Shown here: positions 22,542-26,678 of the stretch, piece after piece
How positions within the stretch are numbered: position 1 is the first letter of the stretch
Layout: the number at the start of each line of letters is the position of its first letter
Assembly (NCBI GenBank): GCA_905236955.1
Contig: CAJOQW010000049.1
Span: forward strand, 1-26,678
Source: an uncultured Bacteroidales bacterium
GTDB taxonomy: Bacteria; Bacteroidota; Bacteroidia; Bacteroidales; UBA932
Direction: 5' to 3'
DNA: 26,678 nucleotides
The notes under the pieces: generated by a model
Told to the model about the DNA's origin: nothing
Seen by the model: only the letters and a program-made list of their open reading frames with translations
The model's database searches: none
Made by a program: the position numbers and the translations under genes

Positions 22542-22644
22542 CCGGCAGGTCTTTCCATGCATGGTCTTTCGGAAAGAGTTTTTGGGCTGAGAGGGAAGGC
22601 ACCGATGCCAGGATAAGTACGAGGGAGAATAGTCTCCGGTTCAT
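22522..22644 (-). pseudogene. Possible remnant of a secreted-protein gene (40 codons)
   Basis: The minus-strand frame starts MNRRLFSLVLILASVPSLSAQ, a convincing Bacteroidota signal peptide. Only about 19 more residues (KLFPKDHAWKDLP and a few others) follow before the stop inside the 3' end of aroK. A signal peptide followed by so little suggests a secreted-protein gene that lost its body, though a genuine small secreted peptide cannot be excluded. I found no promoter box in front. Which family it came from is not recognised. It fills most of the gap between aroK and lysS. Confidence 0.4.
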
Positions 22645-22659
22645 GAAGGAAAAATGCTG

Positions 22660-22693
22660 TTTGGTGAAGGTAACGATTTTTTGCGTACTTTTG
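22660..22693 (+). promoter_or_regulatory. lysS promoter
   Basis: TTTG (22660-22663) and TACTTTTG (22686-22693, exact TAnnTTTG) are separated by 22 nt, slightly longer than usual. The leader to the lysS ATG at 22720 is about 20 nt. It sits just upstream of the divergent remnant's start. Confidence 0.7.
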
Positions 22694-22719
22694 TAAGATT
22701 CAGACATAATCCCCTAGAC

Positions 22720-24273
22720 ATGGCAAACGATCAACAGTTCAACGAACAGGAACAGAACAGAAGAAACGCCCTCACAGCACTGAGGGAACTTGGTATAAAC
22801 CCGTATCCCGCACCGCTCTATCCCGTAAACGCTACGGCGAAGAGCATAGCGGAAGGATTCAGCAAGGAAGAAGCGGAAAAGGAAGGTTTCGACCCGCAGC
22901 ATGGTCCCTTCGGCAACGTCTGCTTAGCCGGCCGCATAATGAGCAGGCGCATCATGGGCGCCGCCTCTTTCAGCGAGCTTCAGGATTCAACCGGCAGGAT
23001 CCAGATATACGTCAAGCGCGATGAAATCTGCCCCGGAGAGGACAAGACGATGTACAACACCGTATGGAAGAAGTTGCTTGACATAGGCGACATAGTGGGA
23101 ATCAAGGGTTTCGCATTCTTCACCCAGACGGGACAGCTGAGCGTCCATGCCAAGGAGCTCACCCTCCTCAGCAAGAGCCTCCGTGTACTTCCCATAGTCA
23201 AGGAGGCCGACGGGGTGGTGCATGACGCCGTCACCGACCCCGAGCTCCGCTACCGACAGAGGTATGTCGACCTCATCGTGAATCCCCAGGTACGCGACGT
23301 TTTCGTCAAGCGCACCATGATCATCAACACCATGAGGGAACACTGCACGGAAGCCGGTTACCTCGAAGTCGAGACCCCGATACTCCAGAGCATCCCGGGC
23401 GGAGCCACCGCAAGGCCGTTCATCACCCACCACAACGCCCTGGACATCCCGCTGTACCTCCGCATCGCGGACGAACTCTTCCTCAAGCGCCTTATCGTTG
23501 GCGGATACGACGGCGTGTTCGAGTTCGCGAAGGACTTCCGCAACGAGGGCATGGACAAGACCCATAATCCCGAGTTCACCCAGATGGAGCTCTATGCGGC
23601 ATACAAGGATTACATCTGGATGATGGATTTCACCGAAAAGATGCTGGAGAAGATTGCCCTACGGCTCCATGGCACCACCGTGGTCGAGGTGGAAGGCAAG
23701 CCCATAGATTTCAAGGCCGGATGGCGAAGGGTCCGCATCCTGGACGCCATCAAGGAATACGCCGGCGTGGACGTCCATGACATGGACGAGGATGCCCTCC
23801 GTGCCACCTGCAAGGGTTTGAACGTCGAAACTGACCCGGCCATGGGCCGCGGCAAGCTCATCGACGCCATTTTCGGCGCATTCTGCGAAGACAAGTTCAT
23901 CCAGCCCACCTTCGTCACGGATTATCCGGTGGAAATGTCCCCCCTCACCAAGCGCTGCCGCTATGACGACACCCTGACCGAACGTTTCGAACTTTTCGTG
24001 AACGGCCATGAACTCGCCAACGCCTATTCCGAACTCAACGACCCGATAGACCAGCTGGACCGTTTCAAGGAAGAGGCCAAGTTGAAGATGAAGGGCGACG
24101 ACGAAGCCATGTTCGTGGACTATGACTTCGTACGCGCACTCGAATACGGTATGCCTCCCACTTCCGGAATCGGTATTGGCATCGACCGCCTCACCATGCT
24201 CATGCTGGGTCAGAGCACCATACAGGACGTGCTGTTCTTCCCGCAGATGAGACCTGAAAAGGATCTCGGATAA
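22720..24273 (+). CDS. lysS: Lysine--tRNA ligase, class II
   Basis: The 517-residue enzyme attaches lysine to tRNA-Lys. An N-terminal OB-fold anticodon-binding domain (about 60-170, VCLAGRIMSRRIMGAASF) precedes the class II catalytic core. Motif 2 is FRNEGMDKTHNPEFTQMELY from F273, and motif 3 is GIGIGIDR (483-490) with R490 as the ATP-binding Arg. GGATARPF and THHNALD are lysine-site motifs of this family. An in-frame ATG at 22654 was rejected because it precedes the promoter box and adds residues unlike the family. The methyltransferase gene overlaps its stop by one base (TAATG). Confidence 0.97.
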   Translation: MANDQQFNEQEQNRRNALTALRELGINPYPAPLYPVNATAKSIAEGFSKEEAEKEGFDPQHGPFGNVCLAGRIMSRRIMGAASFSELQDSTGRIQIYVKRDEICPGEDKTMYNTVWKKLLDIGDIVGIKGFAFFTQTGQLSVHAKELTLLSKSLRVLPIVKEADGVVHDAVTDPELRYRQRYVDLIVNPQVRDVFVKRTMIINTMREHCTEAGYLEVETPILQSIPGGATARPFITHHNALDIPLYLRIADELFLKRLIVGGYDGVFEFAKDFRNEGMDKTHNPEFTQMELYAAYKDYIWMMDFTEKMLEKIALRLHGTTVVEVEGKPIDFKAGWRRVRILDAIKEYAGVDVHDMDEDALRATCKGLNVETDPAMGRGKLIDAIFGAFCEDKFIQPTFVTDYPVEMSPLTKRCRYDDTLTERFELFVNGHELANAYSELNDPIDQLDRFKEEAKLKMKGDDEAMFVDYDFVRALEYGMPPTSGIGIGIDRLTMLMLGQSTIQDVLFFPQMRPEKDLG

Positions 24274-25115
24274 TGCGGTCCGAACCCATCACATCCCCAC
24301 AGAACCCCAAGATCAAGGAGGCCCTGTCCCTCGGCTGGAAGTCCGATATCCGCCGGGACAAAGGGCTGTTCCTGGTCGAAGGCCGCCGCGAGGTGGAACG
24401 CTGCCTCGGCGCCGGTTTCCGCGCCCGCACCCTCTTCCGCTGTCCGGAACTCCTGCCGCCGGAAGATTTCGCTGATATCGAACGCCTGGCATCCCCGAAC
24501 CCCGCCTGCCGCTGTTTCGAAGTGCCCCGTCCCCTTTACGAAAGGATGGCATACCGCGGCGGTACGGAAGGCATCATTGCCGAAGTCGAATGGCGGGAAC
24601 CCGGGCTCGAAGATATACCTTGCACGCCTGGGTCGTCCACGGCTCCGCTCATAGTCGTACTGGAATCGGTCGAGAAACCGGGCAACCTGGGAGCCGTACT
24701 TCGCAGCGCCGATGCGGCCGGAGCCGATGCCGTGATAGTATGTGATCCGCGCACGGACCTCTACAACCCCAACCTCATCCGTGCCAGCGTGGGTGCGGTG
24801 TTCACGGTCCCCACTGTTTGCTGCAGCTCCAAACAAGCTATAGAGTGGCTGAAAACCAATAATATACAGATACTCACCGCCCAGTTGCAGGATTCTTCCC
24901 TTTACTACGACCGCGACATGACGGGTCCGACAGCCATAGTGATGGGCACGGAAGCGACGGGCCTCACCGGCCTCTGGCGCGAAGCGGCGGACGCCCATAT
25001 ACGCATCCCCATGCTCGGAGTGGAAGACTCCCTCAACGTGAGCGTGAGCGCCGCCATCCTGCTTTTCGAGGCGGTACGGCAGAGAACATCTTCTTGTTTT
25101 AGTCTGGATTTTTAG
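24273..25115 (+). CDS. TrmH/SpoU-family RNA 2'-O-methyltransferase
   Basis: The 280-residue protein has the three SPOUT motifs of the SpoU group: motif 1 EKPGNLGAVLRSADAAGADA (134-153, with N138 and R144), motif 2 IVMGTEATGL (222-231, with E227) and motif 3 IPMLGVEDSLNVSVSAAI (245-262, with N255). These form the knotted S-adenosylmethionine site. An N-terminal substrate-binding part (about 1-110) with FLVEGRREVERCL is typical of rRNA 2'-O-ribose methyltransferases such as RlmB or TsnR-like enzymes. The exact RNA target cannot be read from sequence. It is translationally coupled to lysS (TAATG), and the recJ promoter overlaps its last codons. Confidence 0.92.
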   Translation: MRSEPITSPQNPKIKEALSLGWKSDIRRDKGLFLVEGRREVERCLGAGFRARTLFRCPELLPPEDFADIERLASPNPACRCFEVPRPLYERMAYRGGTEGIIAEVEWREPGLEDIPCTPGSSTAPLIVVLESVEKPGNLGAVLRSADAAGADAVIVCDPRTDLYNPNLIRASVGAVFTVPTVCCSSKQAIEWLKTNNIQILTAQLQDSSLYYDRDMTGPTAIVMGTEATGLTGLWREAADAHIRIPMLGVEDSLNVSVSAAILLFEAVRQRTSSCFSLDF

Positions 25116-25124
25116 GTATATTTG
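25094..25124 (+). promoter_or_regulatory. recJ promoter, near-leaderless
   Basis: TTG (25094-25096), a 20-nt spacer and TATATTTG (25117-25124, exact TAnnTTTG) lie across the 3' end of the methyltransferase gene. Only 6 nt separate the box from the recJ ATG at 25131, so the transcript should begin at or within a few bases of the start codon. Confidence 0.8.
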
Positions 25125-25130
25125 TAGGAC

Positions 25131-26678
25131 ATGTCGAAAGATGCCAAATGGAACGTAGCAGAGCCGGTGGACAGTGAAAAAGTCGCCGCCCTGGCGCTGG
25201 CGCTCGGTATAGACCGGGTGCTTGCGGAGCTCCTGGTACAACGCGGCATAGAGACCTTCGAACAGGCCCGGGCATTCTTCCGGCCAAGCCTGCAGGATCT
25301 TCACGACCCCTTCCTCATGAAAGACATGGGAGTGGCCGTGGAACGACTGCACAAGGCCATAACCTCAGGCGAGAAAATCCTCGTCTATGGCGACTATGAC
25401 GTGGACGGCACCACCGCCGTCGCGCTCGTGTACTCTTTCATCAAAAGGTACACCGACGACGTCGATTTCTACATACCCGACCGCTACGAAGAGGGCTACG
25501 GGCTCTCGATAAAGGGCATAGAGTCGGCCGAGAAGGGCGGCTACACCCTCATCATCACACTCGACTGCGGCATCAAGGCCATAGAGAAGATCAAGTTCGC
25601 CGCCGGCAAAGGCATTGACGTCATCGTCTGCGACCACCATCTTCCCGAAGAAGAACTTCCCGACGCCGTTGCCGTACTCGACCCCAAGCGTGAGGACGAC
25701 AGCTATCCTTTCGACGACCTGTGCGGATGCGGGGTGGGATTCAAGCTGGTTCAGGGTTATGCCCAGAAATACGACATCCCCTTCGACACCCTTCTCCCCC
25801 TCCTCGACCTTTGCGTCGTGAGCATTGCGTCCGACCTCGTCTTCATGACAGGCGAGAACCGCATACTCGCCCACTTCGGCCTCAAGCGTCTCAACGAGGA
25901 ACCCCGCAAGGGCCTGCTGGCCCTGATCAGCCTCAGCAACCTCGAGCCGGGACACATAGGCATAGACGACATCGTCTTCAAGATAGGCCCGCGCATCAAC
26001 GCCGCCGGGCGAATGGAGACGGGCCGTCTGGCCGTCGAACTCCTCACAGCCACAGAAACGGGGCGTGCCAACCTTATAGGCGAACGCATCAACAACAATA
26101 ACAACGAACGCAAGAACATAGACAGGGAAATCACCGCCGATGCCCTGGAAATGGTGGAAAAGGGCAGGGCCCTGGCCAGCGGCAACGCCACGATCGTGTA
26201 CAATCCGGACTGGAACAAAGGCGTCGTGGGCATAGTCGCATCCCGTCTAGTGGAAGCTTTCTACAAACCCACCGTGGTCCTTACCAAGAGCAACGGTTTC
26301 GTCACGGGTTCCGCCAGGAGCGTACAGGGCTTCGACCTGTACTCGGCAATAGAAAGCTGCGCCGACCTCCTCGAGAATTTCGGTGGCCACATGTATGCCG
26401 CCGGGCTCACCCTCAAGGAAGAGAATCTTCCGGAATTCGCGCGAAGGATGGACGAGTTCGTCCAGGGCAAGGTCACCGGCGAGATGCTCACTCCCGTGGT
26501 TGACATCGACGCCAGGCTCGACTTTGCCCAGATTACGCCCAAGTTCTTCAGGATACTCAAGCAGTTCCAGCCCTTCGGGCCCGGCAATTCCAATCCTGTC
26601 TTCGTCACGGAGAATGTCTACGATTCGGGCAACGGCCGCAAAGTAGGGGCGGGCGGGGTGCACCTCAAGCTCGACCTC
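25131..26678 (+). CDS. recJ: Single-stranded-DNA-specific exonuclease RecJ (3' end cut off)
   Basis: The frame opens at ATG 25131 and runs without a stop to the window end, giving 516 codons of a protein normally about 570 residues long. The DHH phosphoesterase domain has YGDYDVDG (metal ligands D88, D90 and D92) and CDHHLPEEE (D168, H169, H170), with a further Cys/Gly motif LCGCGVGFK. INAAGR follows, and the DHHA1 domain has GVVGIVASRL, SARS and GGHMYAAG. The enzyme degrades single-stranded DNA 5' to 3' in recombination and mismatch repair. All catalytic residues in view are intact. Only the C-terminal part, an OB-fold end, is missing because of the window edge. Confidence 0.95.
   Translation, partial: MSKDAKWNVAEPVDSEKVAALALALGIDRVLAELLVQRGIETFEQARAFFRPSLQDLHDPFLMKDMGVAVERLHKAITSGEKILVYGDYDVDGTTAVALVYSFIKRYTDDVDFYIPDRYEEGYGLSIKGIESAEKGGYTLIITLDCGIKAIEKIKFAAGKGIDVIVCDHHLPEEELPDAVAVLDPKREDDSYPFDDLCGCGVGFKLVQGYAQKYDIPFDTLLPLLDLCVVSIASDLVFMTGENRILAHFGLKRLNEEPRKGLLALISLSNLEPGHIGIDDIVFKIGPRINAAGRMETGRLAVELLTATETGRANLIGERINNNNNERKNIDREITADALEMVEKGRALASGNATIVYNPDWNKGVVGIVASRLVEAFYKPTVVLTKSNGFVTGSARSVQGFDLYSAIESCADLLENFGGHMYAAGLTLKEENLPEFARRMDEFVQGKVTGEMLTPVVDIDARLDFAQITPKFFRILKQFQPFGPGNSNPVFVTENVYDSGNGRKVGAGGVHLKLDL

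Noticed and set aside
22555..22583. Terminator after aroK: palindrome CCATGCATGG and a 5-bp stem followed by five Ts
   Set aside because: The stem before the T run is only TCTTT/AAAGA with a 3-nt loop, too weak to call a terminator.

Overview
The window is a 26.7-kb stretch of a Bacteroidota chromosome, most likely Bacteroidales. The evidence is the full Bacteroides aerotolerance (bat) operon, a FecI/FecR-type sigma/anti-sigma pair with a DUF4974-like FecR C-terminus, an STN-domain protein, and repeated promoters of the Bacteroidota form TTG-N18..22-TAnnTTTG. Most genes are GC-rich (41 of 60 bases are G+C at 19621-19680). An uncultured gut or rumen lineage near Rikenellaceae/RC9 fits, but the sequence does not prove it.

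Layout. (1) 40-310: rpmF (ribosomal protein L32) and a tRNA-Arg(CCU). (2) 317-4825: an AT-rich accessory locus (18 of 60 G+C at 2101-2160) lying between two hairpin terminators. It has an ECF sigma factor on the minus strand and, divergently, fecR, a lipoprotein C10 (streptopain-type) cysteine protease, an STN-domain protein with no TonB-dependent receptor attached, and a small secreted protein of unknown function. This is the most unusual part of the window: the parts of a cell-surface signalling circuit in which a protease and a receptor-less STN protein take the place of the usual SusC/SusD pair. (3) 4843-6012: an OmpA-family outer-membrane protein on the minus strand with its own promoter. 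(4) 6091-14206, minus strand: moxR, a DUF58 gene, a DUF4381-like membrane protein gene, batA, batB, batC and a single 861-codon gene joining full-length BatD and BatE. The genes overlap or nearly touch throughout, so they form one operon.

(5) 14229-15050: truA, divergent from moxR and probably translated from a nearly leaderless mRNA. (6) 15111-17022: exbB-exbD-tonB, the proton-driven energizer of outer-membrane transport, with its own promoter. (7) 17072-22541, plus strand: an RluB-like pseudouridine synthase with a repetitive disordered N-terminus, era, a topoisomerase IV-type subunit A (parC) and aroK, joined by 1-3 nt gaps or overlaps. (8) 22522-22644: a 40-codon minus-strand reading frame that looks like the start of a lost secreted-protein gene. 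(9) 22720-25115: lysS and a TrmH/SpoU RNA methyltransferase, translationally coupled. (10) 25131-26678: recJ, cut off by the right edge.

The core genes (translation, rRNA/tRNA modification, DNA topology, shikimate pathway, energy transduction) are ordinary housekeeping genes. The bat operon is a set of membrane and MIDAS-containing proteins with a MoxR AAA+ ATPase, thought to act in envelope stress tolerance. No CRISPR array, integrase, transposase or insertion sequence was found. No gene-free stretch exceeds 300 bases; the longest are 4688-4842 (a terminator and an inverted repeat) and 22542-22719 (the short remnant and the lysS promoter).
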